NCBI GenBank assembly: GCA_963704075.1
Contig: CAVPGV010000004.1
Coordinates: 62,001 to 126,000 of the forward strand
Direction of reading: 5' to 3'
DNA from: JADKAV01 sp963704075
GTDB lineage: Bacteria; Actinomycetota; Actinomycetes; S36-B12; UBA10799
Length of the DNA: 64,000 nucleotides
Shown: piece by piece, positions 45,900-55,952 of the stretch
Numbering within the stretch: position 1 is the stretch's first letter
How the letters are laid out: each line of letters opens with the position of its first letter
Program-made: the position numbers and the translations under genes
Notes under the pieces: model-generated
Database searches by the model: none
What the model was told of the DNA's origin: nothing
The model's input: the letters and a program-made list of their open reading frames with translations, nothing else

Positions 45900-46354
45900 C
45901 GGGTACTCCCGATCCGGGTCCTTTGGAACCCCGCAGGCCCGTGGCCGTGCACGGGGGCCCGTCGAACCCACTCGTCGGTGATCGGCCGCAACCAACCACA
46001 AAGCTTCCATTCTGGCGGTGGCTCATGCCGCTCAACCAAGGCCGTGATTCCGGCACCGGGGCAGCACATCGAAGCCACCGGTCGGTGACCGATCGGTCTC
46101 CAACCACTCGAAGTATCGCACACAGCGGACAGTTGCGGCCCCACTACGGCCAGTAGCGACCGCGCGTCGCACCTTCGGAGCCGCCCACTCTTCGCCCCAC
46201 AAGTGGGCAGACAGGAGCCCTCAATGCCCACTTCGCGAGGCACATTCCTGACATTAACGGACATATCGACCCGGCAAATCTCCAATAGATGGCAGATTCC
46301 TGAATTTGGTGTCGGTATGGGCCCAGTTGTGAAGGGGCGGGTCAGAAAACGACT
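45900..46354. other. Intergenic region between rne and the DUF2344 gene
   Basis: About 455 bases, the probable 5' leader and promoter region of rne on the minus strand. No coding frame is convincing. It holds a 9-bp inverted repeat (AAGTGGGCA at 46201-46209 with TGCCCACTT at 46225-46233) that could end the DUF2344 transcript, and a region around 46235-46330 poorer in GC than its surroundings. Confidence 0.55.
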
Positions 46355-47037
46355 TCAGAAGGGCGGTGCCACTCCCCCGGGTTCCGGGGTTCCCTGCGCC
46401 AGCCGGGTCGCCAGCACGGGCACGTCCGGCAGATCCGGGGTCACCACGCGGATCGCCGTCACCACCTCGGCCGGCCGCGGCGTCGGTTCGGCATGCGCCA
46501 CGGTGACTTCCACGGTGTCGGGTGCCACCATCACCAGGTCGGAACACAACGCACGCACGTCGATGCGGCGGCGCCCCGCCTTCGTCGTGCGCTCGACCTC
46601 GACATGGGATCTGCCGCGAAGGCCTCGACCGCCTCACCGACCGGCACCGACCACTGGATGCGCCACCTGCTGGCCTTGAGCGCCTCGACCAGTGAACCGT
46701 CGGCCTCGACGATCCCCACCACGTCCAAACCCTCGGGCAGCGACCGGTCGAGAGCCGCGCACAACTCCTGCGGATCCACCACCTGCAGCACGCCGATCTC
46801 GAGGAACTCGGCCTCACTGGCCGCACCCGTGGGCGCAGCACCCGCGTACGAGATCTTCGGATGCGGGGAGAATCCGGCCGAATAGGCCATCGGCACTCCG
46901 ACCCGGCGCAGCGCTCGTTCCCAGGCGCGCTGGAAGTCCCGGTGCGAGGCGAACCGCATGCGACCGCGCTTGGCGTAGCGCACCTGCAAGGTCTGGACCG
47001 GCGGCACGTACTCGCGGTCCGGGGTCCGACGTGCCAT
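46355..47037 (-). CDS. DUF2344 (TIGR03936) protein, one apparent frameshift
   Basis: Partner of the upstream radical SAM protein; in many bacteria the two are fused. About 227 residues: QTLQVRYAKRGRMRFASHRDFQRAWERALRR and YSAGFSPHPKISYA are typical. The frame changes near 46606 (AADP then HVEVERTTKAGRRRIDVRAL). Here total length is two over a multiple of three, so one base is missing, or two are extra, in the GGG run. The function is unresolved; association with RNase E genes suggests RNA biology. The ATG overlaps the radical SAM stop (TGATG). Confidence 0.85.
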
Positions 47038-48945
47038 CAGGACGTGACCGCCACGATGGGCAGGATGGGACGATCTGTGGGTCCGACCTGGATCTCAGTG
47101 CCCATCTGATCGCAGACTCCGCAGTCGAAGCACGGAGACCAGCGGCAATCCTCGACCTCCACCTCGTCCTGCGCGTCCTGCCAGTCCTCCCACAGCCATT
47201 CCTTGTCGAGGCCGGAATCCAGGTGGTCCCAGGGCAGGACCTCGCTGAGGTCGCGCTCCCTGGTCGTGTACCAGTCGACGTCGATGCCCGCCGTGTCGGC
47301 AGCGGCCATCCAGCGGTCGAAGCTGAAGTACTCGCTCCACCCGTCGAACCGTCCGCCGTCACGCCACACCTGCTCGATGACCGCGCCGACTCGTCGGTCC
47401 CCGCGAGCGAGCAGGCCCTCCACGATCCCCGGACGACCATCGTGATAGCGGAAGCCGATCGCCTTGCCCAAGTCCCGATCCGACCGGATCTCGTTGCGCA
47501 ACAGGGCCAGCCGGGCGTCGGTGGCCTCCCAGCCCAGTTGCGGCGGCCCACTGGAACGGGGTGTGCGGTTTCGGCACGAAACCCCCGATGGACACGGTGC
47601 AGCGGATGTCGCGCCGACCCGACACCTCGCGGCCGGTCCGGATCACTTCTTTGGCCATACGGGCGATCTGCAGCACGTCCTCGTCGGTCTCCGTGGGAAG
47701 CCCGCACATGAAGTACAACTTCACCTGCCGCCACCCGGCGCCATAAGCGGCCGCGACGGTGCGGATCAGATCCTCTTCGCTGACCATCTTGTTGATGACC
47801 TTGCGGATGCGTTCGCTGCCGCCTTCCGGGGCGAAGGTCAGCCCGGAACGTCGTCCGTTGCGGGACAACTCGTTGGCCAGGTCGATGTTGAAGGCGTCCA
47901 CGCGGGTCGAGGGCAGGGACAGGCCCGTGTTGGTGCCTTCATACCGGTCGGCCAGACCGCGGGTGATCTCGGCGATCTCGGAGTGGTCGGCACTCGACAG
48001 GCTCAGCAGTCCGGCCTCCTCGAAACCGGTGGCGTCCAAGGACGTCTGCACCATCTGCGCCACAGTGGCCTTCGAGCGTTCCCGCACCGGGCGGGTGATC
48101 ATGCCGGCCTGGCAGAACCGACACCCGCGAGTGCATCCGCGGAAGATCTCCACCGAGGCTCGCTCGTGGACCGTCTCGGCCAGAGGTACCAGGGGCTGCT
48201 TCGGGTAGGGCCATTCGTCGAGATCGCTGACCGTGTGTTTGGCGACCCGCCACGGCGTGCCGGTATCCATCGGGACCACCCGGTGGATCCGACCGTCGGG
48301 CAGGTAGCTCACCTCGTATCGGCTGGGAACGTAGGCGATTCCGGAGGCCGCCACGCGCTCCAACAGTGCTGATCGGCTGCCACCGCCTTCCGCTTTGAAA
48401 TCGCGGATCAGGTCCGACAGCGCCAGCACGGCGTTCTCCCCGTCGCCCACCACCGCCGCGTCGATGAAGTCCGCGATGGGTTCGGGATTGAAAGCCGCGT
48501 GGCCACCGGCGATGACCAGCGGATCGGAGTCGCTGCGGTCGGCCGCATGCAGCGGGATGCCGGCCAGGTCGAGGGCGGTCAGCAGGTTCGTGTAGCCGAG
48601 TTCGGTGGCGAACGACACCCCCAGGACGTCGAAATCGCCCACCGGGGCGTGGGATTCGACGGTGAACTGCGGGATGCCGTGTTCGCGCATCAGCGCTTCC
48701 ATGTCCGGCCACACCGAATACGTGCGTTCGGCCAGCACGTCCTCGCGCTCGTTGAGCACCTCGTAGAGGATCTGCAGGCCCTGGTTGGGCAGCCCAACCT
48801 CGTACGCGTCGGGGTACATCAGCGCCCAGCGCACCGCCGCCTGGTCCCACGGCTTGGTCGTCGCGTTGAGCTCACCGCCGACGTACTGGATCGGCTTTCG
48901 CACCAGCGGGAGGATGCGCTCGAGCGCGGGATAGACGGACTGCAT
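47037..48945 (-). CDS. Radical SAM protein of the TIGR03960 type, one apparent frameshift
   Basis: About 635 residues with a B12-binding-like N-terminal part (LMYPDAYEVGLPNQGLQILYE, GVSFATELGYTNLL), a radical SAM core with RGCTRGCRFCQAG (C-x3-C-x2-C), FAPEGGSERIR, and a C-terminal region ending with Cys pairs (CFDCGVCD). The frame changes near 47535: FQWAA continues as QLGWEATDARLALLRNEI in the next frame; one extra base fits. The substrate is unknown. It is coupled to the DUF2344 gene. Confidence 0.88.
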
Positions 48946-48968
48946 TCCCCCAGGGTACGTAATGCCCA

Positions 48969-49583
48969 TCAGTCGAAGATGGGCTCGACGTCGCGAGACC
49001 TCTTCAACTCGAAGAACCCGGGGGTTCCGGCGACGGCCAGCACCCCGTCCCACAACCTCCCGGCGGCTTCCCCCTGGGGTGCGGGGCTGACCACGGGTCC
49101 GAAGAAGGCGATCGGCCTGCCGTCGGCGCCGGGGACGTGGATGACCGGAGTGCCGACGTCCTGCCCGACGGGATCCATGCCGCGATGATGGGACGCACGC
49201 AGAACGTCGTCGAGGGCCTCGGAGTCAGCGGCCTGCGCCAACTCGGCAGGCAGTCCGACCCCGGCCAGCGCCTTCGCGATCGCCTCGTCGATGTCGGAGT
49301 TGCCCCCGACGTGGATCTGCTCCCCGAGGGCCGTGTACAGGTCCAGTGTCACCCCCGGTCCGCGGGACTGCTGCGCCGCGACGACGACACGTACTGGCCT
49401 CCAGGCCTGGACCAGGAAGTCGCCGTACTCCTCGGGCATCTCACGTCCCTCGTTCAGCACCGCCAACGACATCACATGCCACTGCACCTCGACGTCGCGG
49501 ACCTGCTCGACCTCCAGCATCCACCGTGAGGTCATCCAGGCCCAAGGGCACACAGGGTCGAACCAGAAATCAACGTGCGTCAT
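48969..49583 (-). CDS. DsbA-family protein, mycothiol-dependent nitroreductase-like, single active-site Cys
   Basis: 204 residues: thioredoxin fold with an inserted helical domain. The opening VDFWFDPVCPWAWMTSRW matches the Rv2466c family, in which the motif is C-P-W-C; here the second Cys is Ala, leaving a monothiol site. A cis-Pro loop occurs in VGTPVIHV. Such proteins use mycothiol as reductant, in line with an actinomycete. No signal peptide, so cytoplasmic. Confidence 0.85.
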   Translation of the reverse strand: MTHVDFWFDPVCPWAWMTSRWMLEVEQVRDVEVQWHVMSLAVLNEGREMPEEYGDFLVQAWRPVRVVVAAQQSRGPGVTLDLYTALGEQIHVGGNSDIDEAIAKALAGVGLPAELAQAADSEALDDVLRASHHRGMDPVGQDVGTPVIHVPGADGRPIAFFGPVVSPAPQGEAAGRLWDGVLAVAGTPGFFELKRSRDVEPIFD

Positions 49584-49652
49584 AGTTCAATTGTCAATCA
49601 GGTCATGGCATGGCGCGAACGGGGCCGGTGGCCTCCACCCACGAACCGGGCG

Positions 49653-50789
49653 CTACCGTCGTGAGACCTTCAAGAGCAGACCGATACCGATCCACGCGGC
49701 GATGACGCTGGAACCGCCGTACGACACCAGCGGCAGGGGCACCCCGGTGACGGGCAGCAGCCCCAGGTTCATGCCCAGGTTCTCGAAGCCCTGAGCACCC
49801 AGCCAGCACACGACCCCGGTGGCAAGCAGCGCTCCGAAACGCTCGGCGTGCAGTGCGGCCGTGGCACCCCGGTACAGCAGTCCGACGAACAATCCGATCA
49901 CCAGGAGACCGCCGAGCATGCCGAGTTCCTCACCCACGGCGGAGAAGATGAAGTCCGTGTACTGGTACGGCACGAACGCGCCCTGCGTGTGCACACCGGA
50001 CAGCAATCCCTGACCGCTGACGCCGCCGGTCCCGATGGCGATCAGAGCCTGCTGGACGTTGTACCCCACACCCTGCGGGTCGGCCCCCGGGTCGAGGAAA
50101 GCGGTGAAGCGTGCCACCTGGTAGGCGTCCAGAACCCCCAGCGCATAGGCCGAAACTGCGGCCGCTCCGCCACCGACCAGCAGGATCACCAGCAGCCGCC
50201 GGCGGACGCCCGCGACGAACAGCACTCCGAGCACGGCGGCACCGATGACCACCGCCGATCCCAGGTCGGGTTGCAGCAGCAGCAGCGCGCACACCAGGCC
50301 GGTCGCCCCCAACACCCCGAGTACGGCGCGGGGTTCGGGGGGGTCGTCGAGGCCACGGGCGCCTTGGCGATCGGACAACCACAAGGCCGCCAGCAGGACG
50401 GTGAACACCTTGGCGAATTCCGCCGGCTGCAGGGTGAAACCACCCGGCAGCGTCAGCCAGGCCCGGGTGCCGTTGATAGTCGTCCCCAATGGGGAGAGCA
50501 CGGCCACCAGCCCGAGGATGCTGGCCGCATAACCTGAGGCGGCCAGTACGATCAGCGCCGGACGCTCCAACCGGTAGACGATCCACGCCGCGATCACCCC
50601 CAGGACCACGAACAGGGCCTGCCGGGTGGCGAAGTAGCCGCCGGGATCGCCGTCGGCCACCAGGCGCGTCCACGTCGTGGAGTAGACCATCGAAACGCCG
50701 ATGACGCTCAACGACACCGCACAGGCCAGGAGCCAGTGGTCGAACCGCCGGAGCGTCACAGCGGGATGCGAGGTCACGAATGTGGTCAT
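49653..50789 (-). CDS. rodA: Rod shape-determining protein RodA (SEDS glycosyltransferase)
   Basis: Polymerises lipid II together with PBP2. 378 residues, about ten transmembrane helices, with QPAEFAKV, LLLQPDLGSAVV, GTGGVSGQGLLSG and the C-terminal PLPLVSYGGSS motif of the SEDS family. It overlaps mrdA by four bases and ends the mreB-mreC-mreD-mrdA-rodA operon. Confidence 0.95.
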   Translation of the reverse strand: MTTFVTSHPAVTLRRFDHWLLACAVSLSVIGVSMVYSTTWTRLVADGDPGGYFATRQALFVVLGVIAAWIVYRLERPALIVLAASGYAASILGLVAVLSPLGTTINGTRAWLTLPGGFTLQPAEFAKVFTVLLAALWLSDRQGARGLDDPPEPRAVLGVLGATGLVCALLLLQPDLGSAVVIGAAVLGVLFVAGVRRRLLVILLVGGGAAAVSAYALGVLDAYQVARFTAFLDPGADPQGVGYNVQQALIAIGTGGVSGQGLLSGVHTQGAFVPYQYTDFIFSAVGEELGMLGGLLVIGLFVGLLYRGATAALHAERFGALLATGVVCWLGAQGFENLGMNLGLLPVTGVPLPLVSYGGSSVIAAWIGIGLLLKVSRR

Positions 50790-52714
50790 GGCGACGCGAT
50801 CCCGAACATCTGCTCGTAGACGGCCCTGGCGACGGGGCCGGAGGTGGCCGCCCCCAGTCCTCCCTGGTCGACGTTGACGACGACCACGTACTCGGGATCA
50901 TCGGCGGGAGCGAAGCTGGCGAACCACGAGGTGGACTGCTTTCCCGCGACCTCGGCGGTTCCCGTCTTGGCCGCGACCGGGTACTGGTCGAGGGGAAAAC
51001 CGAGGAACGCACCGCTGGCCGTGCCGGTCACCGTGGAGGTCGCCAAGGCCTTGCGCACATACGCCAGCGTCGCGGGGCGGGCGGACACCGGGCCACGCGC
51101 GGCGGGATCGATGGCAGCACCATCCTCGAAACCGGTGGCCAAGTGCGGGGTGACCCGGGTACCTCCGTTCGCGATGGCGGCATAGGCCGACGCCATCTGC
51201 AGGGGCGTCACCAAACTGCGCCCCTGCCCGATCGCGGTGTTCAGCGCGTCCCCCGCGCGGTACTGGTCACCGGACCTGCAGTAGTCCCGTGCGTACGCCT
51301 TGAGCAACTTGGCGCGAGCGCGATTCGGCTCCTCGGGATAGCCGGACCGGGCCCGGGCGCAATAGTCGTCGCGACTCTGCTCGAACTCCGAGCGCACCTG
51401 CTCGCGGTCGGGAACCGACCCCGCGGACTCGCCCGGCAGATCGACGCCCGTGGGCGAGCCCAGTCCGAAGTCGCGAGCGGTGCGCACGACGTACTCTTCG
51501 GGCTGCGTCGCCGACAAGCCCCCGTCACGCTTCCACATCTTGTAGCCGAGCCGGTAGAAGACCGTGTCACACGAGACGGACAGGGCACGTGCCAGTGACA
51601 TCGGTCCGTAGGCGCGCGTCTCGTAGTTCCGGAAGGTCTGTCCACCCACCGTGAGGAACGCCGGACATTCGTACGTCCCGTCAAGGTCGAAACCCGCCTC
51701 GCTGGCGGCGATGGTGGTCAGGGACTTGAAGGTGGAGGCCGGCGGGGCGACCGATTGGGCCGGCCGGAACACCAATGGCCGGCCCGACTTCTCATCGGTC
51801 AATTCCGCGTACTCGGCGTCGGACACTCCCTGTGCCCAGATGTTCGGGTCGTAGGTCGGGTAGGAGGCCATCGCCCGGATCTGACCGTTTCGCGCATCCA
51901 TGACGACCACGGATCCACCGGTTGCCTTGTAACCCTCCTTCCGGGCTCCGATGACCGCCTTCTTGAGTGCCCGCTCGGCCACCTTCTGGGTCTCGACGTC
52001 CAAGGAGGTGACCAGGGTCTGCCCCGGGGTCGGCGGTTTGGTCGTCCGGCGCTCCGGCTGCCCCTCGCGGTTCAGCTCCCGTACGGCTTCACCGGGCTCG
52101 CCCTGCAGCATCTGGTCGTACTGCGCCTCGAGACCCGACTGCCCCGCACCATCACTGAGATAGCCCAGCAGATGCGCCGCATTGGCCTTCGAGGGGTAGT
52201 CACGCACCGCGGTGCGGGTGACCGAGATACCCGGCAGGCCCGCGTCGTCGATGGACAGCGCGATCGGGACGGGTACGTCCGACAGGACTGGAACGGGTTC
52301 CCCCGGCTGCCCGCGGTAGCAGGTGGCCGCCTGCGCACCTGGCTGCCCGCAGACCAGAAGCCGCGCCTGCAGGTCGGCCACGGGTACGGAACTCATCTCG
52401 GACAGCCGCTGCAAGGCGGCTTCGGTGACCGTCGCATCGGCGGACACCTGGAACGTCGTCCGGTTGCCGGCTAGCAGCGTCCCGTTGCGGTCGACGATGT
52501 TGCCGCGCGCGGCGGGCAGTTCCACGACGTCGGTCTGAATGGCCTGTGCCTTCAGCGCGAGGTCCGATGATTGCGTCGTCTGGATCCACACCAAGCGGGC
52601 GGCGACGGTCAGTCCAACGGCGAGGATCAGTACTTGCAGCAGCCGCAGTCGTCGATGCGCCGGCGACCGTCGTGTCCTGGTCGGCGCCTCCCGTGCCGGG
52701 GAGTCGACCGTCAT
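50786..52714 (-). CDS. mrdA: Penicillin-binding protein 2 (transpeptidase)
   Basis: Class B PBP cross-linking lateral-wall peptidoglycan. 642 residues: one N-terminal transmembrane anchor (LRLLQVLILAVGLTVAARLVW), a pedestal domain (RGNIVDRNGTLLAGNR) and a transpeptidase domain with STFK (catalytic Ser), SCDTVFY and KTGTAEVAGK. The ATG at 52714 forms a four-base overlap with mreD. Confidence 0.96.
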   Translation of the reverse strand: MTVDSPAREAPTRTRRSPAHRRLRLLQVLILAVGLTVAARLVWIQTTQSSDLALKAQAIQTDVVELPAARGNIVDRNGTLLAGNRTTFQVSADATVTEAALQRLSEMSSVPVADLQARLLVCGQPGAQAATCYRGQPGEPVPVLSDVPVPIALSIDDAGLPGISVTRTAVRDYPSKANAAHLLGYLSDGAGQSGLEAQYDQMLQGEPGEAVRELNREGQPERRTTKPPTPGQTLVTSLDVETQKVAERALKKAVIGARKEGYKATGGSVVVMDARNGQIRAMASYPTYDPNIWAQGVSDAEYAELTDEKSGRPLVFRPAQSVAPPASTFKSLTTIAASEAGFDLDGTYECPAFLTVGGQTFRNYETRAYGPMSLARALSVSCDTVFYRLGYKMWKRDGGLSATQPEEYVVRTARDFGLGSPTGVDLPGESAGSVPDREQVRSEFEQSRDDYCARARSGYPEEPNRARAKLLKAYARDYCRSGDQYRAGDALNTAIGQGRSLVTPLQMASAYAAIANGGTRVTPHLATGFEDGAAIDPAARGPVSARPATLAYVRKALATSTVTGTASGAFLGFPLDQYPVAAKTGTAEVAGKQSTSWFASFAPADDPEYVVVVNVDQGGLGAATSGPVARAVYEQMFGIASP

Positions 52715-53215
52715 CGCACGACCGCCCGAATCCAGTCCCGCAGCGGAAGCAGAACGATCGCGCACACAGCGGATCCCGCGACGATCCAAACCCATGAAAC
52801 AGACGCGCGCAGTCCCAAGCCCTGCAAGAAGGCGTTGGCACCGGTCATCACCACGGCCGCCATCAGCGTGTAGAGCCACACACGCACCAGTCCCGACCAG
52901 CGCCAGCGGTCAACCTGGATGCCTCCTGCCGACGCCCCGAGCACACACCCGACCAGCGCACCCAGCCCCAGGATTCCGCTGCCGGTGAGGTCGAGCAGCA
53001 GTCCCCCCGCAAAGCCGGCGACTGCGCCGGTACGCGAGCCCAGCGCCACGCGCCAGCACGCACACCGCGGCCAGGACCAGCGGGATCGTCGCCGACAGCC
53101 CGACCGCGGGCAGAACGGCTGTCTGTCCGACGAACGCCAGCACGATCACCGCACTGCTGAGCAGGATCACACGCGGACGGTGAGCGGTGCCGGGGCGGTC
53201 GATGGCCACACTCAT
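52711..53215 (-). CDS. mreD: Rod shape-determining protein MreD, one apparent frameshift
   Basis: About 167 residues, five or so transmembrane helices. The N-terminal half (PRVILLSSAVIVLAFVGQTAVLP) is in one frame and GSRTGAVAGFAGGLLLDLTG onward in the next. The change is near 53040-53055; the length is one base over a multiple of three. It bridges MreC and the RodA/PBP2 synthase. Four-base overlaps join it to mreC and mrdA. Confidence 0.88.
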
Positions 53216-53940
53216 GACTGCTCCGTGAGGACCAGCAACGTCTCCAGTGAGGTCATTCCCGCAACCGGCCGAACCCCGACATTGCGGCCGGAGGCGGCCG
53301 GGCTCGTGTCAAGTGCCTGCACCACGCCCACCGGCAGGTCCGCGGGTATCCCATTGCGTTCTGGCGAACCTAGGGAGACCACCTGGTCGGCGAGTTCGAT
53401 CTGTGCAGCCGGATTGAGCACTCCGACCTCGAGGTCCTGTCCCATCCCCGTCCCGGTGGCCACCCCCATCTCCTTACTCGGAAGCACTCTGATGCCGATG
53501 GTGCTGCTCGGGTCGGTCACCAGCAGGACCATGGCCGAATCGGCAGATACCCGCGCGACCTGCCCGACCAAACCCCCCGTTGCCAGAACGGCATTGCCGA
53601 CCTGGATCCCGTCGTCACTGCCGGCATCGATGGTGACGGATGCGCGGTCCCCGGCGATGTCCGCAGCGACCACGCGCCCGATCGCGGTGGCCCAGCCATC
53701 GGGCGCATTCACGGCGATGGGGGCAACCGCTTGCGCCCGGACGACGGGATCAGAGAACTGCTGAACGTCTCGGGCCCACGATCCGAAGGGCGCGAACACG
53801 GAGGTCGCGGTGCGCTGCAACGGGGCGGCGATGTCTTGTGCCGCGACCCGCACCGTGGTGTTGGAAGCACGCAGGTCCCACAGGATCAGCGCCAGCGAAG
53901 CCACGACGAGCAGCAGAACCGTGTTGCGGGTGCGGGTCAT
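53212..53940 (-). CDS. mreC: Rod shape-determining protein MreC
   Basis: 242 residues: short cytoplasmic tail, one transmembrane helix (VLLLVVASLALILWDL), a coiled-coil-like segment and the periplasmic beta-domain with TIDAGSDDGIQVGNAVLATGGLVGQV and LVTDPSSTIGIRV. It connects MreB to the elongation synthase. The gene follows mreB by two bases. Confidence 0.94.
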   Translation of the reverse strand: MTRTRNTVLLLVVASLALILWDLRASNTTVRVAAQDIAAPLQRTATSVFAPFGSWARDVQQFSDPVVRAQAVAPIAVNAPDGWATAIGRVVAADIAGDRASVTIDAGSDDGIQVGNAVLATGGLVGQVARVSADSAMVLLVTDPSSTIGIRVLPSKEMGVATGTGMGQDLEVGVLNPAAQIELADQVVSLGSPERNGIPADLPVGVVQALDTSPAASGRNVGVRPVAGMTSLETLLVLTEQS

Positions 53941-53942
53941 CG

Positions 53943-54989
53943 TCAGAGCGCGGGCTCGATCAGCAACAGCCGGCGCACGCTGGAGATGTTGTCCGCGCAG
54001 CGACCGGCGCCTTCCACCACGCTCAGTTGCGGCTGGGCGGCAAGCCGCACCGGCACCCCGAGATCGTGTTCGAGGCGTTCGGGTAGCCCTCTGAGAAGCG
54101 CGCCACCGCCAGTGACCACCAGGCCCGTGCGCAGCAGGTCGCCGGAGACCTCCGGGGGTGTGGTGTCGAGCACCCGGCGCAGCGCCGACAGCAACTCGTC
54201 CAACGGCTTCTGCAGCGCTTTGCGCACGTGAACCGACGACAGTTCGATCTGTTTCGGCAGGCCGGTCCGGCTGTCCTGGCCCTGCACGGTCATCACCGGG
54301 ATCCCGTCGATCGGCACCGCCGAACCGAGGTTGATCTTGATCTGTTCGGCGGTCACCTCGCCCACCCGCATGTCGAAGTGCTCCACGAGGTACTCGATGA
54401 TCGCGGCATCGAAGTCCGACCCACCGGTTCGCAGGCTGGTTCCCGACACGATCCCGCCAGAGGCGATCACGGCGACCTCGGTGCAGCCCGCGCCGATCGA
54501 CAAGACGAAGTGCCCGCGACTCTCGTGGATCGGCACGTCGGCGCCGATCGCCGCAGCCATCGCGGTGTGGACCAGGAAGACCTGCCGGGCCCCGGCGGCG
54601 TAGCCGGCATCGCGTACCGCCCGCTGTTCGACCCCCGTGAGGTGCGAGGGCACGCTGACGACAAGGCGCGGCCTGCTGATCAGGGACCGGCCGTGCGCGC
54701 TCTGCACGAAGTACCGGAGCATCCGTTCGGTCGCGTCGTACTGGTGGATCACGCTGTGTTGGATCGGCTGCACCACCTCGAACTCCTCGGGCACCCGACC
54801 CAGCATCTCCTTGGCCTGCTGCCCGACGGCCACAACATCCTTGCCCCGCATGGCCACCACCGACGGTTCGTCGAGCACCACGCCGGCACCCCTGGAGTAG
54901 ATGCGCGTGTTGGCGGTACCGAGGTCGATCGCCAGGTCACGTCCCAGACTCAACCGCGGCCGAGGGCGTGAATCCGCCAGCATCGCCAT
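53943..54989 (-). CDS. mreB: Actin-like cell-shape protein MreB
   Basis: Actin-fold filament protein that guides the elongation complex. 348 residues with DLAIDLGTANTRIY (phosphate 1), VSVPSHLTGVEQRAVRDA, LSIGAGCTEVAVIASGG (phosphate 2) and VVTGGGALLRGL (adenosine motif). The ATG at 54989 has GGAGG seven bases upstream. A slightly unusual VLSIGAGC replaces the commoner V-D-I-G-G-G-T, so nucleotide handling may differ from canonical MreB. Confidence 0.94.
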   Translation of the reverse strand: MAMLADSRPRPRLSLGRDLAIDLGTANTRIYSRGAGVVLDEPSVVAMRGKDVVAVGQQAKEMLGRVPEEFEVVQPIQHSVIHQYDATERMLRYFVQSAHGRSLISRPRLVVSVPSHLTGVEQRAVRDAGYAAGARQVFLVHTAMAAAIGADVPIHESRGHFVLSIGAGCTEVAVIASGGIVSGTSLRTGGSDFDAAIIEYLVEHFDMRVGEVTAEQIKINLGSAVPIDGIPVMTVQGQDSRTGLPKQIELSSVHVRKALQKPLDELLSALRRVLDTTPPEVSGDLLRTGLVVTGGGALLRGLPERLEHDLGVPVRLAAQPQLSVVEGAGRCADNISSVRRLLLIEPAL

Positions 54990-55170
54990 GCAGTGACCTC
55001 CCACCGGTGCTCATTCATGGTACGTAGCCCTCGGGGCGCGGCGAGGGCGCTTTGGTGAGATTGCGCGAGCCGGTCCCACGTTGCCCAGTCTTCCGCCTCC
55101 GCGCAGGGACTTTGGACACATGCGGTCACTCAGTGACCAGATCCGTCCGAAGTCCTGGTCGGCGGTCCCT

Positions 55171-55587
55171 TCAGCCGGAAAGATCGGGGAAGAACAACCC
55201 GATTTCGCGCGCCGCCGACTCCGGGGAGTCCGACCCGTGCACGATGTTGCGTCCCATCTCGGTGGCCAGGTCCGCCCGGATCGATCCGGGAGTGGCCTCC
55301 ACGGGCTTGGTCGCACCCATCATGGTGCGCCAGGCCGCGATCGCGGATTCGCCTTCGATGACCCCCGCCACCAGCGGGCCCGAGGTGATGAACTCGACCA
55401 GTTCGGCGAAGAACGGCTTGCCCTCGTGCTCGCCGTAGTGGGCGCGTGCGGTGTCGACATCCAGGGTGCGCAGTTCGAGGGCGACCAGGGTGAACCCCTT
55501 GCGTTCGATGCGGGAGATCACCTCACCGACGACGCCGCGTTCGACACCGTCGGGTTTGACCAGGATCAGAGTTCGTTCGTTCGCCAT
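55171..55587 (-). CDS. ndk: Nucleoside diphosphate kinase
   Basis: Balances NTP pools by gamma-phosphate transfer. 138 residues: TLILVKPDGVERG, ATKPVEATPGSIR and the active-site histidine in NIVHGSDS. Normal length and no anomalies. The folC-DUF4233-ndk order is typical of actinomycetes; a 180-base gap separates it from mreB. Confidence 0.97.
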   Translation of the reverse strand: MANERTLILVKPDGVERGVVGEVISRIERKGFTLVALELRTLDVDTARAHYGEHEGKPFFAELVEFITSGPLVAGVIEGESAIAAWRTMMGATKPVEATPGSIRADLATEMGRNIVHGSDSPESAAREIGLFFPDLSG

Positions 55588-55631
55588 GATCCATAGGGTA
55601 CGGGTCGGGCACCCATGGCTCGCAGACGCGG

Positions 55632-55952
55632 CTAGGAATCAAGCGCCCGTTGCGCGTCGACGGCGTCGGCCTTGCGCCCGTAGTAGACGGCCGTCACCCA
55701 CAGACCGGCGAAGATCAGGGCCAGCGGTATCGCGATCGGGGTGAAGAAGCTGGCCAGGACCGAGACCACCTGCGTGGCCGAGCCGACCACGATGTCCCCG
55801 CGGCGAGCGGTGAAAGCCCCGATGATGGCCATCACCATGAGTACCGTGGCCACCCACCCGCCGATACCTGGGCGCAGCGCGGCCGCCACGGGGATCGCGA
55901 GGGCGAACACGATCGCTTGGAAGATCAGCGTGGCTGATCCGATCACTCTCAT
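55632..55952 (-). CDS. DUF4233 membrane protein
   Basis: 106-residue protein with about four transmembrane helices (SATLIFQAIVFALAIPVAAAL, GGWVATVLMVMAIIGAF, and two in ASFFTPIAIPLALIFAGLWVTAVYY). The family is found next to folC in actinomycetes; its function is unknown. The ATG at 55952 overlaps the folC stop (ATGA). Confidence 0.88.
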   Translation of the reverse strand: MRVIGSATLIFQAIVFALAIPVAAALRPGIGGWVATVLMVMAIIGAFTARRGDIVVGSATQVVSVLASFFTPIAIPLALIFAGLWVTAVYYGRKADAVDAQRALDS

